Positions 15,388-23,315 of a stretch of DNA of 34,768 nucleotides are shown here, piece after piece. Position numbers and translations under genes: made by a program. The notes below the pieces were generated by a model. The model ran no database searches. It was given only the letters and a program-made list of their open reading frames with translations, and was not told where the DNA came from. Source of the DNA: a virus; the IMG/VR virus record IMGVR_UViG_3300025012_000214, positions 1 to 34,768 of that record, one strand, 5' to 3'. Numbering within the stretch: the stretch's first letter is position 1; the number at the start of each line of letters is the position of its first letter.

Positions 15388-18320
15388 AAACACGTACACT
15401 CATAGCGGGCGGTGTACTTGCGGTGGCAACGGTCATCGGCGGGAATGAGGCTGTTGTTCAGCACGAGCGCACCGTGGCGGTTGCGGAACACCATAAATCC
15501 CCACGCTTTGAAATCGGAGAGCGCAAGACCGGCGAGGAAATTAAATCATTTCGTACAGCCAACTCCGAGGCGTTCAAGGCTGACAGCGCCGTTGTGATAA
15601 CGAAGGACGGGAAGGCAGTCAAGCGGGCGCGGTATACGACGCGGGTGTACGCGGGACAGCATTTCTGGAAAGACGCGGACGCCGACACGCTACGGCCCCT
15701 GGACTTGACGGTTCGGGAAATCTCTATCCTTGCAAGGCTAAATCCGTGGAGGACGCACGACAAGTACGTTGACGCGGGGCCGTACACGGCCCGGTGGATG
15801 AACGACACGCCCGGCAACTTCCGCATGGAAGCGGGAGGGCTTGCCATTGAATACCGGGCAATTTACGACCCGGCGGGGGTCACTATTGCTACGGAGCCGA
15901 TACCGAACGGAATAAAGGAAACGCTCACGCTTGCGGACAAGAACGCCGCGCATGTTCTCGAATGGGAAGTGGACACGGCGGGGATGTTCGTGGCGGGAAA
16001 AGACGGGGGATTCGGAATACAGCCGCGAACCGGTCTTGATGCCATTCTCTGCATTGAACCGCCGAAGGCATGGGATGCCGCTGGAAAACCGGTAACGGTT
16101 ACGGCAAGCGTGCGCGGGGATACGCTGTCATTCCGCGTGGATGTTCTCCCCGGTCAGGAATACCCGGTGACGGTCGACCCGACGACGGTGTATCTGTCGA
16201 AAACGGGAACGACCGGTAGCGCGGGAACGAAATCCGATGCTACATATACAGTTGCGCGAGATGCGACAACAAGCGACAGTATGGCTGGAACACTTTCGGC
16301 GGGACAGGATTCGTCGGTGTCTGGTTATAGCGTAAGTCGTTTATGGATTGCCTTCCCGCTCAAGGGCAGTCAAATTGCAACGGTTTCTGCATGTTCATTG
16401 AAAGTATATGGGTTGGATGACGGCTCTACTACTGATTTCAGGCTTTGTGTTTTTGGAGCGAATTCCGCAAGACCGACATTAACAACAGCCGATTTCGACC
16501 AATTTAACGGCTGGCAGTCAGGAGCAGTTCATAATGGGATAACACTCAACGCGGCATTCAGTACTTCCTCTTTTTCGGTTGGCGCTTGGAATAGCCTGAT
16601 ATTTCTTGGGGCCGGGCGGGATAGTGTGGTAAACGCGAAGGACGATACTCTTTGGGTGGCCGTTGTGTCTCATAAGGATTCCAGCAGAACCGCGCCCTCG
16701 GCGGGGAATAGCGAATATATAAGCATATCCCCGGTTGGCGGTGGGTACGCGCCATATCTCTCCATGACTTCGGATGTGGAGGATAGTTCGGCAACCGCCG
16801 TGTCCATTACTTCCGTCGCCGGATACCCGGAAAGCCTTGTCGTGACCTTTACCGACCGGGCGTATAGTGAAACCGGGTATGCGCTCGTGAACGCTGTGGG
16901 GGAGGCTCGCGTCGGGGGAAAGGATAGTATCGGGGCCGTATCCGGGTTCGGGGGAACCGGGACAATCCGCATGGGGGGGAGGCTCCCCAATACCTCGTAT
17001 ACGTGGAAAGTGAAGAACCTCGGCGGTTCGGGTGACGGGCTGTTATCGGTTGCGGACTCGTGCTACACGCGGGCGAACGTGCCGGGTAAGTCGACAGTTT
17101 CATTCCCGGCGGATTCGCTCCTCAAATTCATCCTGAAAAAGAATAACTATTTCCAGAAGGAAGTGACAGTTGACCCGACAAAAATAGACGCGCAACTGGA
17201 TTCGTTCCCGGTACTGGTGAAACTCACGTCATCGAATTTCACTTTTGCGAAATCCGCGAACGACGGGCGCGACGTTCATTTTGTGCTCTCGGATGGAACC
17301 GAACTCAAGTTCGACAGAGAACGACATGATAAGCCGAATAGTCTTGCGGAATATTGGGTGAAGATACCGACACTCCCCGATGGCGCGTTCTCGTTCTACA
17401 TCATCTACGGGGACTCAAATCGAACTGACTCCGCGAACCGCACCGCCGTCTGGGATGGTAACTTTAAGATGGTGCAGCACCTTGCGGACTCAACCACATC
17501 AAGGACGGCGGACGCAACCAGTAACGGGAATTTCGGCACAAAACTTGCCGCGAACGAACCCATCGAGGCGGCGGGGGTAATCGGGAAGGGGCAGGACTTC
17601 GACGGGAGCGACGACTATATCAACGTGGGAACGAGCGATGATTTAAGCGCCGCAACCAGCTTCACCGTTTCAGGCTGGTTCCAGACGAATTGGACGGAAG
17701 GCGCGGAAACGGTACCGTTCCGAAAGGTTACGAATTACTACTTAGTAAAATATGCGAACAATACCGTCGGAATGGCGGTTGCGGGACTGACGCCGGGGAG
17801 TAAGAGTGTTCCCGCTCTTTCGGGAGCCGGGTATCAGAATATCGTCGGCGTGTATAATTCCGCCGTGAACTCGATAAAGATATATGTCAACGGCGCATAT
17901 ATCGATTCGTCAGCGAACACGGGAACGGCCACGGCCACATCGGGAGCGATAGGATATATCGGGAATTACCTGCCAAGCGTAGACCATTGGAATGGCGTGA
18001 TTGATGAAGTCCGGGTATCCAATACGGTTCGTTCCGCGGCATGGATCAAAGCGGAATACTACTCCGGCGTGGACAGTCTGCTGACATACGGCGCGGAGAG
18101 TTATTCGGACTTGGCGGGCAATCCAGATTATACTGAATACGCTATACAGGATTCCATCACCGAGAAATATGTGGACTTCATCAGCGGGGCTGTGGATACA
18201 TTCGCGACGGCGGCGGAATGGAGAACATACGCGAATTGGGGCGGCGCGAACGGGGATACCGTCGCGGTTGGTGTTGGGAAAAAATACACGGTGCGGGCAA
18301 AGGCGCGGTCAGGCCAATAA
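15384..18320 (+). CDS. Large exported adhesin: DUF2341 and LamG domains
   Basis: 978 residues from ATG 15384. An N-terminal signal-type segment (KTRTLIAGGVLAVATVIGG) leads into a beta-rich region with EYPVTVDPTTVYL near residue 260. That motif is typical of bacterial surface proteins ahead of DNRLRE-type domains (~270-405). An Fn3-like part lies at ~470-570. Then comes DUF2341 (~580-690: VDPTKIDAQLDSFPVLVKL, FSFYIIYGDSNRTDSANRTAVW). A LamG/concanavalin-like domain follows (~730-890: FDGSDDYINVGTSDDLSA, WNGVIDEVRVSNTVRSAAWI). This is the probable receptor-binding or glycan-binding protein, but the export signal and domain set look bacterial, suggesting capture from a host. Confidence 0.72.
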   Translation: MKTRTLIAGGVLAVATVIGGNEAVVQHERTVAVAEHHKSPRFEIGERKTGEEIKSFRTANSEAFKADSAVVITKDGKAVKRARYTTRVYAGQHFWKDADADTLRPLDLTVREISILARLNPWRTHDKYVDAGPYTARWMNDTPGNFRMEAGGLAIEYRAIYDPAGVTIATEPIPNGIKETLTLADKNAAHVLEWEVDTAGMFVAGKDGGFGIQPRTGLDAILCIEPPKAWDAAGKPVTVTASVRGDTLSFRVDVLPGQEYPVTVDPTTVYLSKTGTTGSAGTKSDATYTVARDATTSDSMAGTLSAGQDSSVSGYSVSRLWIAFPLKGSQIATVSACSLKVYGLDDGSTTDFRLCVFGANSARPTLTTADFDQFNGWQSGAVHNGITLNAAFSTSSFSVGAWNSLIFLGAGRDSVVNAKDDTLWVAVVSHKDSSRTAPSAGNSEYISISPVGGGYAPYLSMTSDVEDSSATAVSITSVAGYPESLVVTFTDRAYSETGYALVNAVGEARVGGKDSIGAVSGFGGTGTIRMGGRLPNTSYTWKVKNLGGSGDGLLSVADSCYTRANVPGKSTVSFPADSLLKFILKKNNYFQKEVTVDPTKIDAQLDSFPVLVKLTSSNFTFAKSANDGRDVHFVLSDGTELKFDRERHDKPNSLAEYWVKIPTLPDGAFSFYIIYGDSNRTDSANRTAVWDGNFKMVQHLADSTTSRTADATSNGNFGTKLAANEPIEAAGVIGKGQDFDGSDDYINVGTSDDLSAATSFTVSGWFQTNWTEGAETVPFRKVTNYYLVKYANNTVGMAVAGLTPGSKSVPALSGAGYQNIVGVYNSAVNSIKIYVNGAYIDSSANTGTATATSGAIGYIGNYLPSVDHWNGVIDEVRVSNTVRSAAWIKAEYYSGVDSLLTYGAESYSDLAGNPDYTEYAIQDSITEKYVDFISGAVDTFATAAEWRTYANWGGANGDTVAVGVGKKYTVRAKARSGQ

Positions 18321-18323
18321 ATT

Positions 18324-18417
18324 CCCGCGAAGGCGGGGAGCGGTGAAGGCAGTACAAGCATGAGTAAGGACAGCGGCGGAAGGCTACGAGGCCCACGGGT
18401 TGACGGAATTCCGCCGC
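18324..18417 (+). other. Intercistronic hairpins before lysis genes
   Basis: The 140-base gap after the adhesin gene holds two stem-loops. CCCGC/GCGGG with a GAAG loop is at 18324-18337. GCGGCGGAA (18373-18381) pairs perfectly with TTCCGCCGC (18409-18417) around a 27-base loop. No U-tract follows either, so they are not obvious terminators. They could separate expression of tail and lysis genes. Confidence 0.45.
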
Positions 18418-18460
18418 CGCACACAATGAAGCGTTGAACGCATAGAGGAAAGGCGGGCGG

Positions 18461-18718
18461 ATGGAAGCAGGGATCGTGATATGGCTCCCGACGGGGATTA
18501 CTGTTGTGGCATTCATCGCGAACGCCGCCTATATCAAGGGGGTTTTCGGCACGAAAATAGAAGACCACGCCCGGCGCATTGGAAAGATTGAGGAGGGGGT
18601 CGTGTGGAAAGATGAATGCGCGGCGACGGAAACGGCGCAGGGCGGACGTCTTGACAGGATTGAGACGGTGATGAACGGGGCTCTGACATGGGGCGGAAAG
18701 GAAAGGCGGAAAGGATGA
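18461..18718 (+). CDS. Single-pass membrane protein, holin-cassette candidate
   Basis: 85 residues, ATG 18461 behind GAGGAAAGG. One N-terminal membrane segment (IVIWLPTGITVVAFIANAAYI) is followed by a charged helical cytoplasmic or periplasmic part with coiled-coil spacing (RRIGKIEEGVV..., GGRLDRIETVMNGAL). It ends by ATGA overlap with the endolysin. Placement suggests a holin accessory or haemolysin-XhlA-like partner. No exact family match can be claimed. Confidence 0.6.
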   Translation: MEAGIVIWLPTGITVVAFIANAAYIKGVFGTKIEDHARRIGKIEEGVVWKDECAATETAQGGRLDRIETVMNGALTWGGKERRKG

Positions 18719-19089
18719 CTGACTTTTTTACTGATGAAGAAAAAACCTGTCATTGCGGGTGCGGACTGAACCTTGTCGACCAGAATCCGGACTTCCTCAA
18801 GGCCCTCAATTCCGCGCGTGAACTATACGGCCTCCCGATGGACGCAACCTGTATGACCCGGTGTCCGGCGCACAATGCGGAAATAGGAGGTGCGGCTCAA
18901 TCGGCTCACATGGACGGGCGGGCGGCAGATATTGCCGTTCATGACCCCGGAGAAAGAATGCATATGATACGGTGTTTCATTGCCGCCGGATTCCACCGGA
19001 TTGAGGTTTCCGCCGTCCATATTCATGTCGACGCAAAACGTGGGGCTCGCGACGTGTTCCTGCTGAAAACAGGAGAAGGGATTGTATGA
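18715..19089 (+). CDS. Endolysin: M15 family peptidase
   Basis: 124 residues, ATGA overlaps on both sides. FFTDEEKTCHCGCG at the start, then SAHMDGRAADIAV (His65, Asp72) and VHIHVDAK (His104) give the zinc-binding pattern of Peptidase_M15_3 / VanY-type D-Ala-D-Ala or L-Ala-D-Glu peptidases. It would cut peptidoglycan stem peptides for lysis. It has no signal peptide, so it depends on a holin from the neighbouring membrane genes. Length is normal for phage single-domain M15 lysins. Confidence 0.9.
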   Translation: MTDFFTDEEKTCHCGCGLNLVDQNPDFLKALNSARELYGLPMDATCMTRCPAHNAEIGGAAQSAHMDGRAADIAVHDPGERMHMIRCFIAAGFHRIEVSAVHIHVDAKRGARDVFLLKTGEGIV

Positions 19090-19466
19090 CCGTTCTTTTT
19101 GTTCTTTTCGTTATCGTATGGGGCGCGGCTCGCGGATTCGGAGAGGGTATCGTATGGTTTCAACGTGCGCCTCAATTCCACCCGTGGCAAGGGCTGTATC
19201 ATGGGGTCAGGCTGTGCGAATACGGGCTGTTATTCGGAGCCGGGGCCGTCACCGAAGCGGCGCAACCGGGGCCTCTCGTTATTCTCGGTGCGCTCATGCT
19301 GTCATGGGAGGCGTTCGAGGCGGCATATCTCTGGGCGCGGCGCGGGCAGGCGGACGGACATGAGAATGTTTTGGGAATATACTCGCTTGACAGCGCAGGC
19401 GTGGTTCTCGCGCTTCACATCATAAGGGCGCTCGCGGGTGTCCTCTTCCTTTGGAGGGTTGTATGA
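19086..19466 (+). CDS. Multi-pass membrane protein of lysis cassette
   Basis: 126 residues with about four hydrophobic segments: residues 2-16, ~45-55, ~62-82 and ~107-126. Charged loops lie between them (residues 83-95 and the REGF-like segment). ATGA overlaps with lysin and next gene. A holin role is plausible from topology and context. An alternative is a phage-encoded membrane modifier. Confidence 0.6.
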   Translation: MTVLFVLFVIVWGAARGFGEGIVWFQRAPQFHPWQGLYHGVRLCEYGLLFGAGAVTEAAQPGPLVILGALMLSWEAFEAAYLWARRGQADGHENVLGIYSLDSAGVVLALHIIRALAGVLFLWRVV

Positions 19467-19828
19467 AACGCATCGTTCTTTTCACCGGGCTTTTCCTATT
19501 CTCGTTCGCGTGTTCCGCATTCGCGGGGATACTCTCCACTCTGAAGGACGCGGCAACCGCCGGGGGAGTCTGGGCCGGGCTTGCCGTTCTCGTTCTCGCG
19601 TGGATTTTCAAAGCGATTCCGAACGAGAAAATCTATGGCCTCGTGTCCGCGTTTTTCGAGAAAGCGGGAACCGTCGTAACGCTCGGCCTCTCGAAATGGA
19701 AATGGACGGCTCCGCTCTGGAATAAAATCATCGAACCGTGGGCCGTGGATTTCATCGAAAACACCGTCGGGGCCGCCGTCAAGGGATTCATTGCGGGCCT
19801 TCGTTCCGACGTTCCCCCGGAGCAGTGA
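19463..19828 (+). CDS. Membrane protein with signal-like N-terminus (lysis cassette)
   Basis: 121 residues. ATG 19463 overlaps the previous stop. Residues 1-25 look like a signal peptide (MKRIVLFTGLFLFSFACSAFAG). A second hydrophobic stretch follows (GGVWAGLAVLVLAWIFKAI), then an amphipathic C-terminal region. A cysteine at 21 near the cleavage region (FACSAFA) does not form a clear lipobox. It could be a spanin-like or holin-like component. Undetermined. Confidence 0.55.
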   Translation: MKRIVLFTGLFLFSFACSAFAGILSTLKDAATAGGVWAGLAVLVLAWIFKAIPNEKIYGLVSAFFEKAGTVVTLGLSKWKWTAPLWNKIIEPWAVDFIENTVGAAVKGFIAGLRSDVPPEQ

Positions 19829-19829
19829 C

Positions 19830-20036
19830 ATGGCGGAAGACCGGAAAGACAAACGGCCCCTGCTCCTGCTTGCCCGCGTTCAGGGCGTGCTTCTTCTTGC
19901 CGTCGGTATCGGCATGTGCTTTGTCCCGGTCACGGCCCCTCACGCCGGTATCGTGATTGCGGCGGGGATCGGCGGCCTCACAACCGGAACCGTCTCGGCA
20001 ATCGCCCGGAAAGTGTTCAACGCGAAACCGAAATAG
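19830..20036 (+). CDS. Small two-helix membrane protein
   Basis: 68 residues from ATG 19830. A charged start (MAEDRKDKRP) precedes two membrane helices (LLLLARVQGVLLLAVGIGMCF and GIVIAAGIGGLTTGTVSAIA) and a basic end (RKVFNAKPK). That is class II holin topology. It is the last gene of the late operon, 48 bases before the terminator. Along with three other membrane genes around the lysin, it is a fair holin candidate. Confidence 0.6.
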   Translation: MAEDRKDKRPLLLLARVQGVLLLAVGIGMCFVPVTAPHAGIVIAAGIGGLTTGTVSAIARKVFNAKPK

Positions 20037-20084
20037 CGGTTCCCGCAAGCATCATGGGGATACGGCGGGAAACCGCTTGAGAAG

Positions 20085-20107
20085 GCCCGGAGCAATCCGG
20101 GCTTTTT
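20085..20107 (+). terminator. Rho-independent terminator ending late operon
   Basis: Stem GCCCGGA/TCCGGGC (7 bp) with a GCAA loop, followed directly by TTTTT (20103-20107). A weaker GAAA hairpin (GCGG/CCGC, 20065-20076) precedes it. No coding sequence starts before 20348, so this closes the structural and lysis transcript. Confidence 0.92.
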
Positions 20108-20291
20108 CTATATCCGCGCGCACCCCCCACAACGCACAACGGCTTTGATACGCGCCCGTGGTTAAACGAACGCACCCCCCAACGCCCTTTCCCATTCCCG
20201 CAAAAGATAATCGATTATAGGGCGTTTTCGCCGTCCGGGAAAATAGTGTAAGAATTTTCTGAATATTTTTGTGGGAATAATAAAATACTTC
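20108..20291 (+). other. Non-coding control region between late and early genes
   Basis: No gene is seen. The region holds two near-identical C-rich boxes, CGCACCCCCCACAACGC (20119-20135) and CGCACCCCCCAACGC (20171-20185). It also holds a palindrome ATAATCGATTAT (20207-20218) inside an inverted repeat AACGCCCT (20181-20188) / AGGGCGTT (20219-20226). It then turns AT-rich toward the promoter. Boxes and palindromes of this kind suggest protein binding sites or a replication origin, but neither can be shown from sequence alone. Confidence 0.5.
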
Positions 20292-20320
20292 TTGACAATA
20301 ATAATGATTGTGTTTATTAT
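20292..20320 (+). promoter_or_regulatory. Early promoter, sigma70 consensus, with internal inverted repeat
   Basis: TTGACA (20292-20297), a 17-base spacer, then TATTAT (20315-20320). Start of transcription would fall near 20327. An inverted repeat ATAATAA (20298-20304) / TTATTAT (20314-20320) spans the spacer and -10 box and could be an operator. The first gene follows at 20348 with a full AGGAGG site. Confidence 0.9.
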
Positions 20321-20347
20321 ATATTAACCACCCAACAGGAGGATATT

Positions 20348-20512
20348 ATGGGAAAGAAAGAAAACGCTTGCTTCCGGTGCGGGCATCTATGGGTCCAACG
20401 AACGATTCATGATACGCGGGTATGTCCGCGCTGTCATTCCGCAAAATGGAAGATGATACGCCTTGAAACGGAATACGGGCGTAAACCTAATAGGGAAAAG
20501 ATTGCAAAATGA
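20348..20512 (+). CDS. Zinc-ribbon protein, first early gene
   Basis: 54 residues. AGGAGG (20337-20342) lies 5 bases before ATG 20348. Two CxxC pairs (C8, C11 and C26, C29) separated by 14 residues form a zinc ribbon. The rest is basic (WKMIRLETEYGRKPNREK). As the first gene after the strong promoter, it may interact with host polymerase or nucleic acids. That is inference from fold and place only. It overlaps the nuclease gene by ATGA. Confidence 0.85.
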   Translation: MGKKENACFRCGHLWVQRTIHDTRVCPRCHSAKWKMIRLETEYGRKPNREKIAK

Positions 20513-20946
20513 CAAAGGAAGAAAAAATACTCCATATTATGAAAGGGGGTTCGTTACATATTGATCGCGAGGGTCGTGTATGGAGGATAGTGAACAATCA
20601 TGAAAAGTATGAAATAAAAACATTCCCCGGAGCGGTAGAACCACCCCGCGTTTCCGGGGTATATCAAGGAAAGCAGACAAGGTGTTTAATATATCGTTTG
20701 GTCTGGGCCTATTTTAATGGGCCAATATTGGAGGGGAAAGTCATTCATCATATTGATGGGAATAGATTCAACAATCATATAGACAATCTTGTATGTGTAA
20801 CGATACAGGAACATGTGGCCCTACATTATAAAAAACCAAGAGGAGTTGCAATGAGAAAACCGAAGACAGACAGAACACAAGCGGCCCCGGTAAACCGCAA
20901 GTCCGGTCACAAGCCCGGAAAGGGAGGGAGAAGATGGGGTACGTAA
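20509..20946 (+). CDS. HNH endonuclease, homing type
   Basis: 145 residues. The VIHHIDGNRFNNHIDNL..V block (residues 78-96) with downstream EHVALHY (residues 101-107) is the HNH_3-type active site, catalytic His81 and Asn near 88-92. The N-terminal part (DREGRVWRIVNN, YRLVWAYFNGPI) resembles the NUMOD-like and AP2-like DNA-contact region of phage homing nucleases. Its codon use is more AT-rich than that of its neighbours, which suggests transfer. The C-terminal tail is basic. Confidence 0.88.
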   Translation: MTKEEKILHIMKGGSLHIDREGRVWRIVNNHEKYEIKTFPGAVEPPRVSGVYQGKQTRCLIYRLVWAYFNGPILEGKVIHHIDGNRFNNHIDNLVCVTIQEHVALHYKKPRGVAMRKPKTDRTQAAPVNRKSGHKPGKGGRRWGT

Positions 20947-21134
20947 TGGCGACAAAAAAAACGGTGGCGCGGGCGCAGGGAACCCGCTGGTATCGCGGGG
21001 TCTTTTCCCACCCGCTCAAAGGCCGGAGAACGTCAAGGGGGCGCGTCAAGATTACGGCGGTAAAAGCCCCGGCAAAACAGTATCGCCAGATGTTTCTCTG
21101 TCTTGGCTCAAATATCGGGGGAATACCGGCATGA
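20934..21134 (+). CDS. Small basic protein
   Basis: 66 residues from ATG 20934, favoured because GGGAGGGAGAAG lies just upstream. An alternative start at 20946 (TAATG with the nuclease stop) has the site too far away. Very rich in Lys and Arg (KKTVARAQGTRWYRGVF, RRTSRGRVKITAVKAPAKQYRQ), so nucleic-acid binding is possible. No family recognised. ATGA overlap with the next gene. Confidence 0.6.
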   Translation: MGYVMATKKTVARAQGTRWYRGVFSHPLKGRRTSRGRVKITAVKAPAKQYRQMFLCLGSNIGGIPA

Positions 21135-21427
21135 GAATGATCCCCATATTCCCGGCGGTGGACTGCCAGGATTGCGGCCAGATCACAAGACAGGCGGAAT
21201 GCGATAAATGCCCGATACGCGGGCGGGTGATTGCCGGTATGCAACGGTGTTTATCCGAGGGCATATTTGAACTTACCATATTCAACGCCATCGAATGCCC
21301 GATGCGGGCGGGGCGAATCATCGACGCCGATAACTGCCCTATCTGTGAGCACGACGGCGGCACGAGCGGAAACGAACAGGGATGTTTATTCATCCCCGAC
21401 CCGGAACCAATCGACAGGAGAAGGTAA
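21131..21427 (+). CDS. Cysteine-rich zinc-binding protein
   Basis: 98 residues with nine cysteines (12, 15, 24, 27, 40, 56, 69, 72, 85). Three CxxC pairs are visible (CQDC, CDKC, CPIC), consistent with two structural zinc sites. No known family recognised. It is translationally coupled on both sides (ATGA at start, TAATG at end). Confidence 0.7.
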   Translation: MRMIPIFPAVDCQDCGQITRQAECDKCPIRGRVIAGMQRCLSEGIFELTIFNAIECPMRAGRIIDADNCPICEHDGGTSGNEQGCLFIPDPEPIDRRR

Positions 21428-21588
21428 TGTTTGAATTTCAAGTTAGTTTTTGGCTCGGCGTTATTCTGATGAAGGGGAGTATCGATCAATTCAGAAACGA
21501 CTCCCCTATCGCCGGAGCAATAGACGGCATAGCGGGAACGCTGTTCTTCTTATACGGTATTTACCTCGCAATTAGGGGGATATGGTAA
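21427..21588 (+). CDS. Small membrane protein
   Basis: 53 residues, ATG 21427 behind CAGGAGAAGG. Hydrophobic segments at FQVSFWLGVILM and IAGAIDGIAGTLFFLYGIYLAI suggest two short membrane helices. Function unknown. Membrane peptides of this size in early operons often alter host envelope or exclude other phages, but nothing here proves that. Confidence 0.6.
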   Translation: MFEFQVSFWLGVILMKGSIDQFRNDSPIAGAIDGIAGTLFFLYGIYLAIRGIW

Positions 21589-21824
21589 TGGACGAACTCG
21601 AAGCCGTACTTGAGGCGGACTTCGCCGCAATGAAGGGGATGGCGTTCGCAATGAACGCAATTGCGGAAGGGCATTCATTCAGTCTGTTCCGCAACGCCCC
21701 AAACGAAACAGAAGAGGAGGACGAGGAAAGGGATATTGAAGCCGAAAACGCAACCCCCCAAACCGAGGAAGAATGGCGAAAAGAGTCTTTGGCTGAAATA
21801 GCCCGACATGGTGGCGGCGGGTAA
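21588..21824 (+). CDS. Small acidic protein
   Basis: 78 residues from ATG 21588 (TAATG with the previous stop; GGGGG 9 bases upstream). An ATG two codons earlier is possible. A helical start (ELEAVLEADFAAMKGMAFAM) is followed by a strongly acidic run (NETEEEDEERDIEAEN). Such acidic small phage proteins can mimic DNA or bind host proteins. That is only a possibility here. Confidence 0.55.
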   Translation: MDELEAVLEADFAAMKGMAFAMNAIAEGHSFSLFRNAPNETEEEDEERDIEAENATPQTEEEWRKESLAEIARHGGGG

Positions 21825-21844
21825 TTAACAAAAGGAGGAAGACG

Positions 21845-22684
21845 GTGGACTTGACGAAACTGAAAGATGAATTTCCGCCCGACGATCTGGAATGGCGAAT
21901 CCAGTCAGGCGGGCTGAAAGACAGGCGTCCGTGGGCTTTGATTGTCCCTTATGTGCGAAACCGCGCAATCATGGACAGGCTCGATGAAGTGTGCGGCATG
22001 GAGAACTGGAATAACGAGTTCAAAGCGGGGCCGGGGGGTGGGGTGATGTGCGGGATTTCCATCCGTATTGACGACGAGGACGCAACTTCAAGAGGAGAGT
22101 GGGTTACAAAGTGGGACGGGGCCGAGAACAGCGACATTGAACCGGTCAAGGGCGGGTTGAGCAATGCCATGAAACGCGCCGCCGTACAGTGGGGAATCGG
22201 GAGATACCTTTACCACCTCGGAACCGCGGGGGCCAACTTTTGCACGGACGGGGAGAACAGCGCCAAAATCGACGGGGAATATTTCAAGTGGAGTCCACCG
22301 TCCACTCCACCCGCGAAAGTTCAAGGAAAGGCAGGGGAATCCCCTTCCCGAAAGGAAGAGAAGCGAACCCCGCCCCCGCCGCCGGACGCGGCGAAAGGGC
22401 AAGGAACACCCCCCCGCGAACAGCCGCAGGGGAACAAGCCCGATACCGGGGAAGCCGCAACGGAGCCGCAGAAAAAAGCCATCCATGCAATCGCAAAAGA
22501 CAAGGGGATTGAGAACCCCCGGCTTTTTGGAATCATATCGGAACAGGTTGGACGTCCGATTGAAAGCACAAGCGCCCTCACGAAGCGCGAAGCATCCAGA
22601 ATCATTGAACTCTTGAACGGAATGGACAAGGCTTTCCCGCCCGCCGGGTCAGACGTGGGCGACGGCTATGATGAATACAAATAA
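21845..22684 (+). CDS. Rad52/22-family single-strand annealing protein
   Basis: 279 residues with a GTG start at 21845, supported by AGGAGGAAGAC upstream. LEWRIQSGG..., ALIVPYVRNRAIMDRLDEVCGMENWN (residues 31-56) and VKGGLSNAMKRAAVQWGIGRYLYHL (101-125) are the core of the phage Rad52-like annealers. A low-complexity linker (Pro, Lys, Gln) follows. The C-terminal ~60 residues form a small helical domain often attached to these proteins. It would pair complementary single strands for recombination and replication. It precedes Gp157, its usual neighbour. Confidence 0.92.
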   Translation: MDLTKLKDEFPPDDLEWRIQSGGLKDRRPWALIVPYVRNRAIMDRLDEVCGMENWNNEFKAGPGGGVMCGISIRIDDEDATSRGEWVTKWDGAENSDIEPVKGGLSNAMKRAAVQWGIGRYLYHLGTAGANFCTDGENSAKIDGEYFKWSPPSTPPAKVQGKAGESPSRKEEKRTPPPPPDAAKGQGTPPREQPQGNKPDTGEAATEPQKKAIHAIAKDKGIENPRLFGIISEQVGRPIESTSALTKREASRIIELLNGMDKAFPPAGSDVGDGYDEYK

Positions 22685-22709
22685 CTCACAATACGGGGGA
22701 GAGAACCCA

Positions 22710-23231
22710 ATGCCGACGATGGAAGAAATTCAGCAGGGTATTTTCACCGCTCTTTCCGCATACGAGCCGACGGCGGACGGGCTGGAAACCGAGGAGGAGA
22801 AAACCGAGTTCGACGCCTATATGAGCGACGTACTGGACGACCTCGGGAAGCAGGAGAAGGACAAGGCCGACGCAATCGCATATGCCATTCTCCACGCCGA
22901 GGCCGAGGCCGATTTCTTCCGCCGGGAATCCGAGCGGTTCGCAACGCGATGCCGGGTCATCAAAAACCGCATCAAGAGTATGAAGGAGAGGATCGCCTAT
23001 ACGCTCCGGGAATACAATCTGAAAGACGTGTCCGGGTCGAAATACAAACTCGCGCTCCGCAAATCACAGCGGGTGATGATTGAGAACGAGGGGATTATCC
23101 CCACGTCTTATTTCCGGGTCATCCCCGAAACGCGGGAACCGGACAAGAAAGCCATCGGGGATGCCCTGAAATCCGGGAAAGAAATCATCGGCGCGAGCCT
23201 CGAAGATTCGTATAGCGTCAATATCCGATAG
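22710..23231 (+). CDS. Gp157-like protein
   Basis: 173 residues from ATG 22710 (GGGGGAGAG upstream). A frame also opens at 22668 and would overlap the annealing gene. The helical pattern with AIAYAILHAEAEADFFRRESERF, RCRVIKNRIKSMKERIAYTLREYN and the beta end KLALRKSQRVMIEN..IPTSYFRVIPE...PDKKAIGDALKSGKEI..GASLEDSYSVNIR is the Siphovirus Gp157 family (PF05565). That family was named from Streptococcus phages, where it affects phage resistance, and it often neighbours recombination genes. The exact activity is not known. Confidence 0.9.
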   Translation: MPTMEEIQQGIFTALSAYEPTADGLETEEEKTEFDAYMSDVLDDLGKQEKDKADAIAYAILHAEAEADFFRRESERFATRCRVIKNRIKSMKERIAYTLREYNLKDVSGSKYKLALRKSQRVMIENEGIIPTSYFRVIPETREPDKKAIGDALKSGKEIIGASLEDSYSVNIR

Positions 23232-23232
23232 C

Positions 23233-23292
23233 CCCGGATCGTCCGGGAACGCGGGGCGCGGCTTCGGTTCCAGGGCACGAGGCCAGCCCCGC
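23233..23292 (+). other. Structured leader with two hairpins
   Basis: CCCGGA/TCCGGG with a 3-base loop (23233-23247) is followed by a 7-bp stem GCGGGGC (23251-23257) / GCCCCGC (23286-23292) around a 28-base interior that can form smaller pairs. The phrase CCCCGCGAAAGAA (23287-23299) and an AAGGAG site for the next gene follow. No U-tract. Confidence 0.5.
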
Positions 23293-23315
23293 GAAAGAAT
23301 ACAAGAAAGGAGATT

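Noticed and set aside
18360-18437. 25-codon frame in the gap before the lysis genes
   Set aside because: Poorly placed ribosome site and overlaps the hairpins; too short to support.
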